Source of the DNA: Streptomyces sp. NBC_01803
GTDB taxonomy: Bacteria > Actinomycetota > Actinomycetes > Streptomycetales > Streptomycetaceae
Assembly: GCF_035917415.1 (NCBI RefSeq)
Contig: NZ_CP109073.1
Location: 3,576,001-3,640,000 of the forward strand
Length of the DNA stretch: 64,000 nt
Direction: 5' to 3'
Part shown: in pieces, positions 8,234-17,430 of the stretch
Numbering within the stretch: the first letter of the stretch is position 1
How the letters are laid out: the number at the start of each line of letters is the position of its first letter
Notes under the pieces: generated by a model
Told to the model about the DNA's origin: nothing
The model's database searches: none
Seen by the model: the letters and a program-made list of their open reading frames with translations, nothing else
Made by a program: the position numbers and the translations under genes

Positions 8234-8834
8234 CTGGGTGGCCGGATTCGACTATCCCGACGAGGGGTGGATCCAGCTCGACATGGGCGAGACCGACGTG
8301 GCCGAGCAGGCCGCGCAACTCGTCGCCGACCGGGGCGGCGAGCACGACCAGGCGTACGCGGAGGCGGTGTACGAGGAGCTGAAGGTGATCCGGGACGGCG
8401 CGCTGGAGCGCGACGCCTCGCCGGTGGTCGTCTACGTGCCCGAGGCCCCGCCGCAGTCGCTGCCGATGGTCCCGGTCAGCGCGTTCGTGGCGCCCTGGGA
8501 GCTGCCGGAGGAGCGGCGCACGCTGGAGACGCTGACCGGGCTGGCCCGGCAGCCGCGCCCGTACCGCTTCCGCGAGCCGGACGTGCGGACCGTGGACCTC
8601 CCGGCGGGCCCGGCGTGCCGGGTGCACGAGCTGGTGGTCAACGAGGCCGGGGACGACGACCGGCAGACGCTGATGGAGTACGTGTCGTACTACGTGATCC
8701 CGCCCGGCTACCCGGACGGCGTGATCGAGATGACCGTCACCTGGGCCAGCCCGGCGGTCGGCGACGTGATGGTGGAGACGGCCGACGAGATGGCCGCCAC
8801 CCTCACCGTGAACCGGACGGAGGACGCCGCGTGA
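8226..8834 (+). CDS. Uncharacterised soluble protein, fifth gene of WXG100 cassette
   Basis: 202 residues, acidic, no signal or membrane segment. AAGGAG precedes ATG 8226, which overlaps the previous gene by eight bases. The second half (YYVIPPGYPDGVIEMTVTW and then VGDVMVETADEMAATLTVN) resembles the end of the first cassette gene in length and pattern, suggesting a shared alpha/beta sandwich fold. Probably cytoplasmic accessory protein for the cassette; function unknown. Confidence 0.7.
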   Translation: MADWVAGFDYPDEGWIQLDMGETDVAEQAAQLVADRGGEHDQAYAEAVYEELKVIRDGALERDASPVVVYVPEAPPQSLPMVPVSAFVAPWELPEERRTLETLTGLARQPRPYRFREPDVRTVDLPAGPACRVHELVVNEAGDDDRQTLMEYVSYYVIPPGYPDGVIEMTVTWASPAVGDVMVETADEMAATLTVNRTEDAA

Positions 8835-9181
8835 GCGCCGGCCAGGAGCCCGAGTACGTCTTCGACCAGGTCCAGATCGGCAAAGGCGTGCGCCCGCTGG
8901 CCCAGCACGGCTTCGTGGTGATCGACGGCGGCGTGCTGACGCTGCTCGGCAGCGACCGTCAGCTCATCGACAGCGCCCCGCTGACGGACATCACGGCGGC
9001 CCCGATCCGCTTCACGCGCGGCAAGACGCTGGCGGTGACGGTGAACGGCACGAAGTACAGCGTCTCGCCGGGGTGGGGCCGCCATGTCGGCTTCCCGATC
9101 GCGGGCACGACGGGCGACGTGAAGACGGCGGCCCAGGCCCTGCTGCGCCTCATCGAATCGGCCGGCACCGAGGGGGCCTAG
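8831..9181 (+). CDS. Small uncharacterised protein, last gene of WXG100 cassette
   Basis: 116 residues starting at GTG 8831, which overlaps the previous stop (GTGA). The sequence alternates short strands (FVVIDGGVLTLLGSDRQLI, LAVTVNGTKYSVSPGWG) and ends with a helix TAAQALLRLIESAG. The layout is suggestive of a small PH-like or beta-barrel adaptor, but I recognise no family with confidence. The gene closes a chain of six genes with no intergenic gap larger than 37 bases. Confidence 0.65.
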   Translation: MSAGQEPEYVFDQVQIGKGVRPLAQHGFVVIDGGVLTLLGSDRQLIDSAPLTDITAAPIRFTRGKTLAVTVNGTKYSVSPGWGRHVGFPIAGTTGDVKTAAQALLRLIESAGTEGA

Positions 9182-9220
9182 CGCCCGCCCGGGCTCCGGC
9201 ACGCGCGTCGTGCCCGCGCG

Positions 9221-9400
9221 GGCTCCGGTACTCCTCGTGAGGCGGTGGCGCCCGGCTCGCGCGGGCGGAACGCCGGGTCGGGGGCTGGTGGGTCGGCGTC
9301 GTGCCGCGCGGGCTCCGGTACTCCTCGTGAGGCGGTGGCGCCCGGCTCGCGCGGGCGGAACGCCGGGTCCGGGGCCGGTGGGTCGGCGTCGCGCCGCGCG
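9221..9400. repeat. 90-bp direct tandem repeat, two copies
   Basis: A 90-base block beginning GGCTCCGGTACTCCTCGTGA recurs exactly 90 bases later (9221 and 9311) with two or three mismatches near the end. A third, partial copy follows to about 9415. The array fills most of the gap between the convergent WXG100 cassette and the PH-domain genes. No conserved protein is visible in it. Confidence 0.85.
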
Positions 9401-9425
9401 GGTGCCGCCCGGCTCGCGCGCGGGC

Positions 9426-10775
9426 TCAGCCCGTGCCGCCGGTGAGCCAGCGTTCCGGGGCGGCCCGGCGGCGGTTCAGCCGGGAGCGGGTGGCCTGGGT
9501 GGCGACCTCCCGTGTCGCGTAGTCGGCGTCCAGCAGGCGCGCGGTCGCCGTGCCGTTCGCGCCGTGGTCCACGTGGATGTCGGACAGCCGCAGCCGCTGG
9601 GCCCACGGCCCCTGGGTGAGCCGCACGCTCTGCACCTTCGCGTGCGGCACCAGCGTGTGCCGCCGCCGCAGACGGCCCTGGCGGGCCACGAACACCGCGT
9701 CCGTCACGCCGTGCCCGTAGCCGACGCGCCAGAAGGGGACCGCCCAGCGGGCGCGGCGCGGCGCGGCGTGGACCGAGGCGAGGGCCTGGTCGATGTCGAC
9801 GGCGGGCAGGATGCGGCCGATCAGCGCGGCGGCCACCGGACGCGGCGCGACCGGGACCAGCAGGCCGCCCTCGTTGCCCCCGCCCGCGACCTCCAGCTCC
9901 ACCCGGACCCAGCCGCGCGCCCGCCACAGCAGCGGCTCCACGATCCGCACCGACTGCACGCGGCCGGGCGGCACGGTGGCGTGGTCGCGCTGCAGCAGGC
10001 CGTGGTCCAGGCGCAGCCCGTCCGGGGACTCGCTCACCGTCCAGCCGTACTGGGTGAGGAAGCCGCCCAGGCTCGCCCGCCAGATCGCGGCCAGCATCGG
10101 CAGCACCACGACCACGGCCGCGAAGACGCTGTCGGTCGCCACCCAGATCAGCGGCGTCACGACCAGCGCCGCCAGCAGGAAGCCCCAGGCGCCGCCGAGC
10201 AGCGCCAGTGCCCACACCAGCGCCTTCGACTCCACCCGGTACAGCACCCGGGCCGGTGCCTCGCCCGCCGTGGGCGCCGCCTCCGGCGCGATCCCGGCGG
10301 CGCGGGCCAGCAGCTCGGCGCGCAGGTCGCGGGCCTCGTTCTCGTCGAGGAACGCCAGCTCGTCCGCCGAGCCCGAGCCGACCACGTCCATCTTCAGCTT
10401 GGCCACGCCCAGCGCCCTGGCCAGCAGCGGCCGGGTGATGTCGACGGACTGGATGCGGTCCAGCCGCAGGTGCGCGGTGCGGCGGAACAGCAGCCCGGTG
10501 CGGATGCGCAGCTCGGTGTCGGTCACCAGATAGCGGGTGACCCGCCAGGACAGCCATCCGTAGCCGGCGGCGCAGGCGCAGAAGGTCACCAGCAGCAGGA
10601 GCAGCGGGCCGAGGCCGAGCGAGGTGGTCCAGGCGCGGAGCTGCTCGGCGTTCTGCGCGGCGACGGCGAAGAGGCCGGCCAGCGGCGCCCAGGCCCGGCG
10701 CCACGGGGTGAGCGGGTGCAGCCGCTTGCCCCGTCCGGCGGGAATGCCCTCATCGGCGTCCGGCACGGCCGTCAC
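9426..10775 (-). CDS. Membrane protein with repeated bacterial PH (bPH_2) domains, YdbT-like
   Basis: 449 residues. Hydrophobic pairs of helices alternate with bPH_2 modules: helices near residues 25-70, then YLVTDTELRIRTGLLFRRTAHL with RIQSVDITRPLL; helices near 180-235, then LRLDHGLLQRDHATV with RVQSVRIVEPLL; and a third module with VFVARQGRLRRRHTLV and KVQSVRLTQGPW. The recurring hxRVQSVRhhxxLL motif is the hallmark of the YdbS/YdbT family. It starts at GTG (complement 10773-10775), overlapping the upstream PH gene by four bases. In Bacillus, YdbST contributes to resistance to particular bacteriocins; here the role is unproven. Confidence 0.88.
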   Translation of the reverse strand: MTAVPDADEGIPAGRGKRLHPLTPWRRAWAPLAGLFAVAAQNAEQLRAWTTSLGLGPLLLLLVTFCACAAGYGWLSWRVTRYLVTDTELRIRTGLLFRRTAHLRLDRIQSVDITRPLLARALGVAKLKMDVVGSGSADELAFLDENEARDLRAELLARAAGIAPEAAPTAGEAPARVLYRVESKALVWALALLGGAWGFLLAALVVTPLIWVATDSVFAAVVVVLPMLAAIWRASLGGFLTQYGWTVSESPDGLRLDHGLLQRDHATVPPGRVQSVRIVEPLLWRARGWVRVELEVAGGGNEGGLLVPVAPRPVAAALIGRILPAVDIDQALASVHAAPRRARWAVPFWRVGYGHGVTDAVFVARQGRLRRRHTLVPHAKVQSVRLTQGPWAQRLRLSDIHVDHGANGTATARLLDADYATREVATQATRSRLNRRRAAPERWLTGGTG

Positions 10776-11317
10776 AGCCCCGCCGAGCGGGCTTCGCCCA
10801 GCTCCGTGAGCCGGTCGCGCAGCCGTTCCGCCTCCGCCGGGGCCAGACCGGGGATCGTGGCGTCGGTGGCCGCCGCCGCCGTGTGGAGCTGAAGCCGCGC
10901 CAGGCCGAACCTGCGCTCCAGCGGCCCGGAGGTGACCTCGACGAGCTGCATCCGCCCGTACGGCACGACCGTGAGCTGCCGCCACAGCACGCCCCGGCTG
11001 ATGAGGAGGTCGTCGTCGCGTTCGAGATAGCGCCAGGAGCGCCAGTTGCGGCCCAGGGCCGGCCAGCCCCATATCAGCACCGCCACCACCGGCACCGCCA
11101 GGAGCGCCCACCCCCCGTCCGCGATCAGCGGCGGCAGCACGGCGGCGGCCAGCGCGGGCGGACCCAGCCAGAGCGCGAGGAGGAGCCGCCGCATGCGCAG
11201 CAGCCCGGGCTCGATCGGCCGCCACTCCTCGCCGCCGCCCGCCTCGCCGCCGCCCGCCTCGCCGCCGCCCGCCTCGGACCCCCCGTCCGGTGCCGGTCCC
11301 TGTGCCACCGTGTCCAT
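10772..11317 (-). CDS. Membrane protein with single bacterial PH domain, YdbS-like
   Basis: 181 residues. A flexible N-terminus contains EAGGG repeated three times, encoded by three copies of a 15-base unit (11231-11275). Two membrane helices follow (residues 45-90), then one bPH_2 domain with DDLLISRGVLWRQLTVVPYG and MQLVEVTSGPLERRFGLA. Partner of the larger downstream protein, which it overlaps by GTGA. The pair forms a two-gene minus-strand operon convergent with the WXG100 cassette. Confidence 0.88.
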   Translation of the reverse strand: MDTVAQGPAPDGGSEAGGGEAGGGEAGGGEEWRPIEPGLLRMRRLLLALWLGPPALAAAVLPPLIADGGWALLAVPVVAVLIWGWPALGRNWRSWRYLERDDDLLISRGVLWRQLTVVPYGRMQLVEVTSGPLERRFGLARLQLHTAAAATDATIPGLAPAEAERLRDRLTELGEARSAGL

Positions 11318-11381
11318 GTCCGAAGCTTAGAGCCGGACCGGGGAGCCGGAAGAGGTCGGAAGAAGTGCGAGACTGACGCGC

Positions 11382-12533
11382 ATGGCGGAGACGGCGCACA
11401 CGACGGTCGGCATCGGCGGGGCCGCCGAGAGCACCGACATGGTGCTGAACATCGGCCCCCAGCACCCGGCCACCCACGGTGTCCTGCGGCTGCGTCTGAC
11501 GCTGGACGGCGAGCGCATCTCGCGGGCCGAGCCGGTCGTCGGCTATATGCACCGGGGCGTGGAGAAGCTCTTCGAGGCGCGCGACTACCGGCAGATCATC
11601 GTGCTGGCCAACCGGCACGACTGGCTGTCCGCGTTCTCCAACGAGCTGGGCGTGGTCCTCGCCGTCGAGCGGATGCTCGGCATGGAGGTGCCCGAGCGCG
11701 CGGTGTGGTTGCGGACGCTGCTCGCCGAGCTGAACCGGGTGCTCAACCACCTGATGTTCCTCGGCTCCTATCCGCTGGAGCTGGGCGGCATCACGCCGAT
11801 CTTCTACTCCTTCACCGAGCGCGAGAGCCTCCAGCAGGTGATGGAGGAGGTCTCGGGCGGTCGGATGCACTACATGTTCAACCGCGTCGGCGGCCTGAAG
11901 GAGGAGCTGCCCGCCGGCTGGACCGGCCGGGCGCGGCAGGCGGTGGCGGCGGTGCGCACGCGGCTGCGGCAGCTGGACGACCTGGTGCTGGGCAATGAGG
12001 TGTTCCAGGCCCGCACCACCGGCGTCGGCGTGCTCAGCCAGGAGCTGGCGCACGCCTACGGGGTGTCGGGCCCGATCGCGCGGGCCAGCGGCGTCGACTT
12101 CGACCTGCGGCGCGACGAGCCGTATCTGGCGTACGGCGAGCTGGGCGACGTGCTGCGCGTCGCCACCCGCGAGGCGGGGGACTGCCGGGCCCGGCTGGAG
12201 GTGCTGTTCGACCAGACGGCGAATTCCCTGGATCTCGCGGACGCCTGCCTGGACCGGCTGGCCGAGCTGCCGCCGGGGCCCGTCAACCAGCGGCTGCCCA
12301 AGGTGCTGAAGGCCCCGGAGGGCGCGACCTACGCCTGGACGGAGAACCCGCTGGGCCTCAACGGCTACTACCTGGTGTCGAAGGGCGAGAAGACGCCGTA
12401 CCGGCTGAAGCTCCGGTCCGCCTCGTACAACAACATCTCGGTGCTCGGGGAGCTGCTGCCGGGGACGCTGGTGGCCGACATGGTCGCCATCCTCGGCTCG
12501 TTCTTCTTCATCGTCGGCGACATCGACAAATAA
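11382..12533 (+). CDS. nuoD2: Orphan NADH-quinone oxidoreductase subunit D (NuoD) paralogue
   Basis: 383-residue full-length homologue of the 49-kDa/NDUFS2 subunit, which helps form the quinone site of complex I. Family motifs are intact: [15 protein letters not shown] at residues 23-37, [10 protein letters not shown] at 54-63 and the C-terminal D-rich end FFIVGDIDK. No other nuo genes are nearby, so this is the second, stand-alone copy known in Streptomyces. It has no NuoC fusion. Arginine 58 in MHRG aligns with the arginine that is dimethylated in mitochondrial NDUFS2. A convergent methyltransferase gene of the NDUFAF7 family begins to be encoded only four bases after its stop. Confidence 0.9.
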   Translation: MAETAHTTVGIGGAAESTDMVLNIGPQHPATHGVLRLRLTLDGERISRAEPVVGYMHRGVEKLFEARDYRQIIVLANRHDWLSAFSNELGVVLAVERMLGMEVPERAVWLRTLLAELNRVLNHLMFLGSYPLELGGITPIFYSFTERESLQQVMEEVSGGRMHYMFNRVGGLKEELPAGWTGRARQAVAAVRTRLRQLDDLVLGNEVFQARTTGVGVLSQELAHAYGVSGPIARASGVDFDLRRDEPYLAYGELGDVLRVATREAGDCRARLEVLFDQTANSLDLADACLDRLAELPPGPVNQRLPKVLKAPEGATYAWTENPLGLNGYYLVSKGEKTPYRLKLRSASYNNISVLGELLPGTLVADMVAILGSFFFIVGDIDK

Positions 12534-12537
12534 CGCC

Positions 12538-13533
12538 TCAGAGCGGCGGACCGGCGACGCCCACCGGCTGGAGCAGCCAGGTGAAGCCGCCCAGGCCCGC
12601 CGGGTCCGTCAGCTCCGCCGCCTCGCCCGCGCCCGCCAGCGCCCGGACATACGCGGCCGGGTCGGCAGTCGCCAGCTCCAGCGGCGGGCGCCGCCCCGAC
12701 ACGCCCAGCGCCCGTAGCGCCTCGCGCTGCGGCAGCAGCACCGCGTCCGGCCCGGCGCACGCGTCCAGCGCCACGTGCGCGGTCAGATCCCGGGTCCCGT
12801 CCGGCACTGGTGGCACCACCCGCCCGTGCCGGTAGCCGGTCAGCGTGCCCAGCGGCGGCCGGGCCGCGCGGACGTGCGCGTAGTCCACGGCGACGGCCAG
12901 GCCCCGGGCCAGGCTGCCCACCGCCCGCGCCCACGCCAGGTCGCGCGGCAGCCCGATCTCGGCGCGTGCCCCCGGCCCGTCCGGCAGCCGCCACCAGCGG
13001 CGCAGCCACGCCGCGTCGGCGCCCGCCACGGGCGCGCCGAGCCGTTCCTCCCCGGTGGCCGGGACCACCAGGACGTAACGGGCCACGCCGTCCTCGTCGG
13101 TCTCGGCGACGTCGAGCGGCACGTTGTCCAGCCACTCGTTCGCGAACAGCAGGCCCACCGCGCCGGCCGGCGGCTCCGGCCGCCACGCGATCCGGGGATC
13201 GAGACCCGCCGGACGGGCGGCCCGTTCCACCGCGCACGGCCGCACCCGGGCCGCGACGGCGGGCGGCAGCGCGGCGAGGACCCCGGCGACCAGCTCGCCC
13301 CGGCCCGCGCCGACGTCCGTGAACGCCAGCTCCGCCGGGCGGCCCAGCGCCTCGTCCACCCGCAGCAGCAGCTCCGCCACCGCGCCCGCGAACAGCGGCG
13401 ATGCGTGCACGGCCGTCCGGAAATGCGCGGCCGGCGCCTCGCGCAGGAAGAACCCGTCCGACCCGTACAGCGCCCGCTCCGCCGCCGCGCGCCAGCCGAC
13501 CGCCTCGTCATCCACGGTCCGCGTCCACCCCAC
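12538..13533 (-). CDS. SAM-dependent methyltransferase, MidA/NDUFAF7 family (COG1565)
   Basis: 331 residues. The N-terminus has the MidA pattern: [20 protein letters not shown] and ASPLFAGAV around residues 21-52. The SAM-binding loop [11 protein letters not shown] follows at 71-81, then the family's [13 protein letters not shown] in place of the classic ANELLDA. In mitochondria the homologue dimethylates NDUFS2, the NuoD homologue. Here the gene is convergent with nuoD2 and their stop codons are four bases apart. NuoD2 as substrate is inference from family and position. Confidence 0.88.
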   Translation of the reverse strand: MGWTRTVDDEAVGWRAAAERALYGSDGFFLREAPAAHFRTAVHASPLFAGAVAELLLRVDEALGRPAELAFTDVGAGRGELVAGVLAALPPAVAARVRPCAVERAARPAGLDPRIAWRPEPPAGAVGLLFANEWLDNVPLDVAETDEDGVARYVLVVPATGEERLGAPVAGADAAWLRRWWRLPDGPGARAEIGLPRDLAWARAVGSLARGLAVAVDYAHVRAARPPLGTLTGYRHGRVVPPVPDGTRDLTAHVALDACAGPDAVLLPQREALRALGVSGRRPPLELATADPAAYVRALAGAGEAAELTDPAGLGGFTWLLQPVGVAGPPL

Positions 13534-13606
13534 CGTCCACCTTGAGGAGTAGTTGACCCCTTCACGTATCGGCCGTCCGGTTGACTCCCCAGCCGCATGC
13601 GGTGCC

Positions 13607-13612
13607 TACTCT
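13607..13612 (+). promoter_or_regulatory. -10 element (TACTCT) for the histidine kinase gene
   Basis: TACTCT lies seven bases before GTG 13620, predicting a leaderless mRNA. A TTGACT at 13581-13586 could be the -35, although a 20-base spacer is long. Confidence 0.5.
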
Positions 13613-13619
13613 GGGTGAC

Positions 13620-14831
13620 GTGAACAGGCTCTACGATTTCCTGCGCCGTCACCCCACGTGGGTCGACGGCTCCTGGGCCTTCGTACTGCTGATCTCATCC
13701 TTCCTGACCATCGCCATGCAGGGCGAATCGGGGTATGAGGGCCCCGAGCTGCGCGGCATGGCCGCCGCCCTCGCGCACGCCGTCATCGTGACGTGGCGCC
13801 GCCGGGCGCCCCGGCGGATGCTCGGACTCGCCATCGCCACCGGGCTGTTCCAGCTCGTGTCCGACGTCCCGCCGCTCCCGTCGAACTTGGCGTTCCTCGT
13901 CATCACCTTCACCGTCGCCTCCGGAGGCGAGCGCGCCCCCTCCCGGCTGGCGCTGGCCGGCTCCCTGGCGGCGCCCACCATCGCCACGCTCCGCTGGCCC
14001 GAGCAGTCCGACGGGGAGACCACCACCGAGACCCTCGTCTCCGTGCTCTTGCTCACCATCGCGTTCTGCCTCGCCTGGGTCCTCGGGGACTCGCTGCGCA
14101 CCCGCCGGGCGTACTACGCGGAGCTGGAGGAGCGCGCCGCGCGGCTGGAGCAGGAGCGCGAGACGCAGGCCCGGATGGCCGTCGCGGCCGAGCGGGCCCG
14201 CATAGCCCGCGAGCTGCACGACGTCGTCGCGCACAATGTGTCGGTGATGGTCGTGCAGGCGGACGGCGCCGCGTATGTCCTGGACAGCGCGCCGGAGCAG
14301 ACCCGCAGCGCGCTGCACACCATCTCCGGCACCGGCCGCCAGGCGCTGACCGAGATGCGCAGACTGCTGGGCGTGCTGCGCGGCGAGGACGGCACCGCCA
14401 CCGCCCTGGACTACGTGCCGCAGCCCGGCGTCGAGCAGCTCGCCGACCTGGTGGACCAGGTCCGGGACACCGGGCTGCCGGTGGACTTCCGCATCGACGG
14501 CACGCCCAGACCGTTGCCCAGCGGCGTCGAGCTGACCGCGTACCGGATCGTCCAGGAGGCCCTGACGAACACGCGCAAGCACGGCGGCCCGGACGTCGGC
14601 GCCACGGTCAGGCTGGAGTACGGCGGTGACGCGCTCACCGTCCTCGCCGAGGACGACGGCCGGGGCGCGCGGCACGGGCTGTACGACGACCGCGGGGCCG
14701 ACGGCCTCGGCCAGGGGCTGATCGGCATGCGCGAGCGGGTCGGCATGGTCGGCGGCGTCCTCACGGCGGGGCCCCGGCCGGGCGGCGGCTTCCGTATCAG
14801 TGCCACGCTGCCCCTGGCAGCCAACGACTAG
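13620..14831 (+). CDS. Two-component sensor histidine kinase, NarL-partner (HisKA_3) type
   Basis: 403 residues from GTG 13620. About four membrane helices occupy residues 20-155, then a short coiled coil (ELEERAARLEQERETQA). The phosphoacceptor His200 lies in IARELHDVVAHNVSVM, the HisKA_3 motif. The ATPase domain follows with the N-box QEALTNTRKH, the G1-type DDGRGA and GLIGMRERV. There is no obvious extracellular sensor domain, so it probably senses through the membrane helices. The response regulator begins 18 bases downstream. Ligand unknown. Confidence 0.92.
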   Translation: MNRLYDFLRRHPTWVDGSWAFVLLISSFLTIAMQGESGYEGPELRGMAAALAHAVIVTWRRRAPRRMLGLAIATGLFQLVSDVPPLPSNLAFLVITFTVASGGERAPSRLALAGSLAAPTIATLRWPEQSDGETTTETLVSVLLLTIAFCLAWVLGDSLRTRRAYYAELEERAARLEQERETQARMAVAAERARIARELHDVVAHNVSVMVVQADGAAYVLDSAPEQTRSALHTISGTGRQALTEMRRLLGVLRGEDGTATALDYVPQPGVEQLADLVDQVRDTGLPVDFRIDGTPRPLPSGVELTAYRIVQEALTNTRKHGGPDVGATVRLEYGGDALTVLAEDDGRGARHGLYDDRGADGLGQGLIGMRERVGMVGGVLTAGPRPGGGFRISATLPLAAND

Positions 14832-14849
14832 CCGATGGGGGATTGCCCG

Positions 14850-15527
14850 ATGTCGATCCGAGTGATGCTCGTGGACGACCAGGCCCTGCTGCGGACCGGA
14901 TTCAAGATGGTGCTCGCCGCCCAGCAGGACATGGAGGTGGTGGCGGAGGCCGGGGACGGCCTCGAAGCGCTGGAGGTGCTGCGGTCCACCGCCGTCGACG
15001 TCGTGCTGATGGACGTGCGGATGCCGCGCCTGGACGGCGTGGAGGCGACCCGGCGCGTCTGCCAGGAGGGCGGCGGCGGCCCCGGCGACCCCAAGGTGCT
15101 GATTCTCACCACCTTCGACCTCGACGAGTACGCCTTCTCCGGCCTCAAGGCGGGCGCGGCCGGCTTCCTGCTCAAGGACGTGCCGCCGGACGAGCTGCTC
15201 GGCGCGATCCGGGCCGTGCACAGCGGCGACGCCGTGGTCGCGCCGTCCACCACCCGGCGCCTGCTGGACCGCTTCATGACGCTGCTGCCCGCCCCGGACG
15301 GCTCGGCCCACCCAGAGCTGGACCAGCTCACCGACCGGGAGCGGGAGGTGCTGATGCTGATCGCGCAGGGCCTGTCCAACGGCGAGATCGCCAAGCGGCT
15401 CTTCGTGTCGGAGGCCACGGTCAAGACGCACGTCGGGCGCATCCTCGCCAAGCTGGGCCTGCGGGACCGTGTGCAGGCGGTCGTTCTGGCGTACGAGACG
15501 GGCCTGGTGCGCGCCGGCGGGCGCTGA
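14850..15527 (+). CDS. Response regulator, NarL/LuxR family
   Basis: 225 residues. The receiver domain has the acidic pair DD at 9-10, the phosphorylation site Asp55 (VVLMDVRMP) and Lys in LLKDVPP. A LuxR-type HTH follows in the C-terminal 65 residues: LTDREREVLMLIAQGLSNGEI and TVKTHVGRILAKLGLRDR. Start ATG 14850 is chosen because GGGGGA stands at a normal distance; an in-frame ATG at 14835 has none. It is the cognate partner of the adjacent kinase. Confidence 0.93.
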   Translation: MSIRVMLVDDQALLRTGFKMVLAAQQDMEVVAEAGDGLEALEVLRSTAVDVVLMDVRMPRLDGVEATRRVCQEGGGGPGDPKVLILTTFDLDEYAFSGLKAGAAGFLLKDVPPDELLGAIRAVHSGDAVVAPSTTRRLLDRFMTLLPAPDGSAHPELDQLTDREREVLMLIAQGLSNGEIAKRLFVSEATVKTHVGRILAKLGLRDRVQAVVLAYETGLVRAGGR

Positions 15528-15625
15528 CACCGTACGTCCGGGGGCGGTGGGCCGCCGTAGCATGGAGCGACGTCCGGTACCGAACACACGGACCGGAACG
15601 CTTGACGAAAGAGGCACGAGCCGTC

Positions 15626-16567
15626 GTGAACGCCGCCGCCAACGCCCCCCGGGGCACCGAGGCGCGCGACCGCCCCGCCCGGCTGCGGGTCGGCGTCGTG
15701 GGCGCGGGCCGCGTCGGCCCGGCGCTCGCCGCCGCGCTGCGCATCGCGGGCCACCGGCCGGTCGCCGCGTCCGGGGTCTCCGACGCCTCCCGCCGCCGCG
15801 CCGAGGCGCTGCTCCCCGGGGTGCCGCTGGTCGCGCCCGACGAGGTGCTGGCCCGCGCGGATCTGGTGCTGCTCACCGTGCCCGACGACGCCCTGCCGGG
15901 CCTGATCGCCGGGCTGGCCGAGACCGGCGCGGTCCGGCCCGGACAGCTCCTGGCGCACTGCTCCGGCCGGTACGGCACGGGCGTGCTCGACCCGGCGCTG
16001 CGGGCCGGGGCGCTGCCGCTGGCGCTGCACCCGGCGATGACGTTCACCGGCACCGCCGTCGATGTGCAGCGGCTGGCGGGCTGCTCGTTCGGCGTGACCG
16101 CCCCGGCCGAGCTGCGACTGGCGGCTGAGGCGCTGGTCATCGAGATGGGCGGCGAACCCGAGTGGGTCGAGGAGAGCGCCCGCCCGCTCTACCACGCGGC
16201 CCTCGCGCTGGGCGCCAACCACCTGGTCACCCTGGTCGCCCAGGCCATGGAGCTGCTGCGCACCGCGGGCGTGGCCGCCCCGGACCGGATGCTCGGCCCG
16301 CTGCTGGGCGCCGCCCTGGACAACGCGCTGCGCTCCGGCGACGCCGCCCTGACCGGCCCGGTCGCCCGCGGCGACGCCGGCACGGTCGCGGCCCACGTCG
16401 CCGAGCTGCGCGCCCACGCCCCGCACGCCCTGGCGGGGTACCTGGCGATGGCCCGCACCACCGCGGACCGCGCCTTGGACCATGGGCTGCTGAAGCCGGA
16501 GCTGGCGGAGGCCCTGCTTGGTGTCCTCGCGGACGGCGAGCGGGGCACGGATGGAGGAGAGCGATGA
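15626..16567 (+). CDS. Rossmann-like / DUF2520 domain protein
   Basis: 313 residues. The N-terminus is an NAD(P)-binding Rossmann fold ([18 protein letters not shown] around residues 24-41). The C-terminal half is the helical DUF2520 domain with the family segment LHPAMTFTG and the long helix [17 protein letters not shown]. Members look like 6-phosphogluconate or ketopantoate reductase relatives. It overlaps panC by four bases in a pantothenate operon. Ketopantoate reduction is therefore an attractive guess, as no panE is visible, but this is inference. GTG 15626 is preferred; TTG 15602 in the same frame is an alternative. Confidence 0.8.
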   Translation: MNAAANAPRGTEARDRPARLRVGVVGAGRVGPALAAALRIAGHRPVAASGVSDASRRRAEALLPGVPLVAPDEVLARADLVLLTVPDDALPGLIAGLAETGAVRPGQLLAHCSGRYGTGVLDPALRAGALPLALHPAMTFTGTAVDVQRLAGCSFGVTAPAELRLAAEALVIEMGGEPEWVEESARPLYHAALALGANHLVTLVAQAMELLRTAGVAAPDRMLGPLLGAALDNALRSGDAALTGPVARGDAGTVAAHVAELRAHAPHALAGYLAMARTTADRALDHGLLKPELAEALLGVLADGERGTDGGER

Positions 16568-17430
16568 CCCTGCCGGTGGCGCGCCGCGCCGAGGAGCTGC
16601 CCGCGCCCGCCGCCCCCGGCGCGCGCCGGGCCGTGGTGATGACGATGGGCGCCCTGCACGAGGGCCACGCCGCGAACATCAGGACCGCCCGGGAGCGGGT
16701 CGGTCCCGGCGGCCAGGTCGTGGTGACGGTCTATGTGAACCCGCTCCAGTTCGGCGCGGGCGAGGACTTCGACCGCTATCCGCGCACGCTGGACGCCGAT
16801 GTGAAGGTCGCCGGGGCGGCCGGCGCCGACGCCGTCTTCGCCCCCACCGACGACGTGATGTATCCGGGCGGCGAGCCCCGGGTGCGGATCGCGGCCGGGC
16901 CGCTGGGCGAGCGACTGGAGGGCGCGTTCCGCCCCGGGCACTTCGACGGGATGCTGACCGTCGTCGCCAAGCTGCTCCACCTCACCCGGCCCGACCTCGC
17001 CCTGTACGGCGAGAAGGACGCCCAGCAGCTCGCGCTGATACGCCGGATGACCACCGATCTGAACTTCCCGGTCGAGATCGTTGGCGTGCCCACCGTCCGC
17101 GAGCCGGACGGCCTCGCCCTCTCCAGCCGCAACCGGTATCTGTCCGCGCCCGAGCGCGTCACCGCCCTGGCCCTGTCCCGGGCGCTGACCGCCGCCGCGG
17201 CGGGCCGGGCCGACGCGGGCGGCGCGCTGGCCGCCGCTCGCGCCGTGCTGGACGAGGCCGCCAGAGCCGAGCCGCCGCTCGTCCCGGACTACCTGGCGCT
17301 GGTCGACCCGGCGGACTTCACCGAGGTCCCCGGCGACCACCGCGGCGACGCGGTCCTGGCCGTCGCGGCCCGGGTGGGCACCACCCGCCTGATCGACAAC
17401 GCCCGCCTCACCCTGGGAGACCCCGCATGA
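16564..17430 (+). CDS. panC: Pantothenate synthetase (pantoate-beta-alanine ligase)
   Basis: Joins pantoate and beta-alanine with ATP to give pantothenate. 288 residues with the family signatures [14 protein letters not shown] (HIGH-like, residues 23-36), [34 protein letters not shown] and SSRNRYLS (KMSKS-like). It overlaps the DUF2520 gene upstream (ATGA) and nadB downstream (ATGA), so it belongs to one transcript. It is complete, with no sign of decay. Confidence 0.96.
   Translation: MTLPVARRAEELPAPAAPGARRAVVMTMGALHEGHAANIRTARERVGPGGQVVVTVYVNPLQFGAGEDFDRYPRTLDADVKVAGAAGADAVFAPTDDVMYPGGEPRVRIAAGPLGERLEGAFRPGHFDGMLTVVAKLLHLTRPDLALYGEKDAQQLALIRRMTTDLNFPVEIVGVPTVREPDGLALSSRNRYLSAPERVTALALSRALTAAAAGRADAGGALAAARAVLDEAARAEPPLVPDYLALVDPADFTEVPGDHRGDAVLAVAARVGTTRLIDNARLTLGDPA

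Noticed and set aside
10776..12053. Very long minus-strand open frame continuing upstream of the PH-domain gene
   Set aside because: It runs antisense through nuoD2; the high GC of third positions removes stop codons. The real start is the GTG that overlaps the upstream PH gene.
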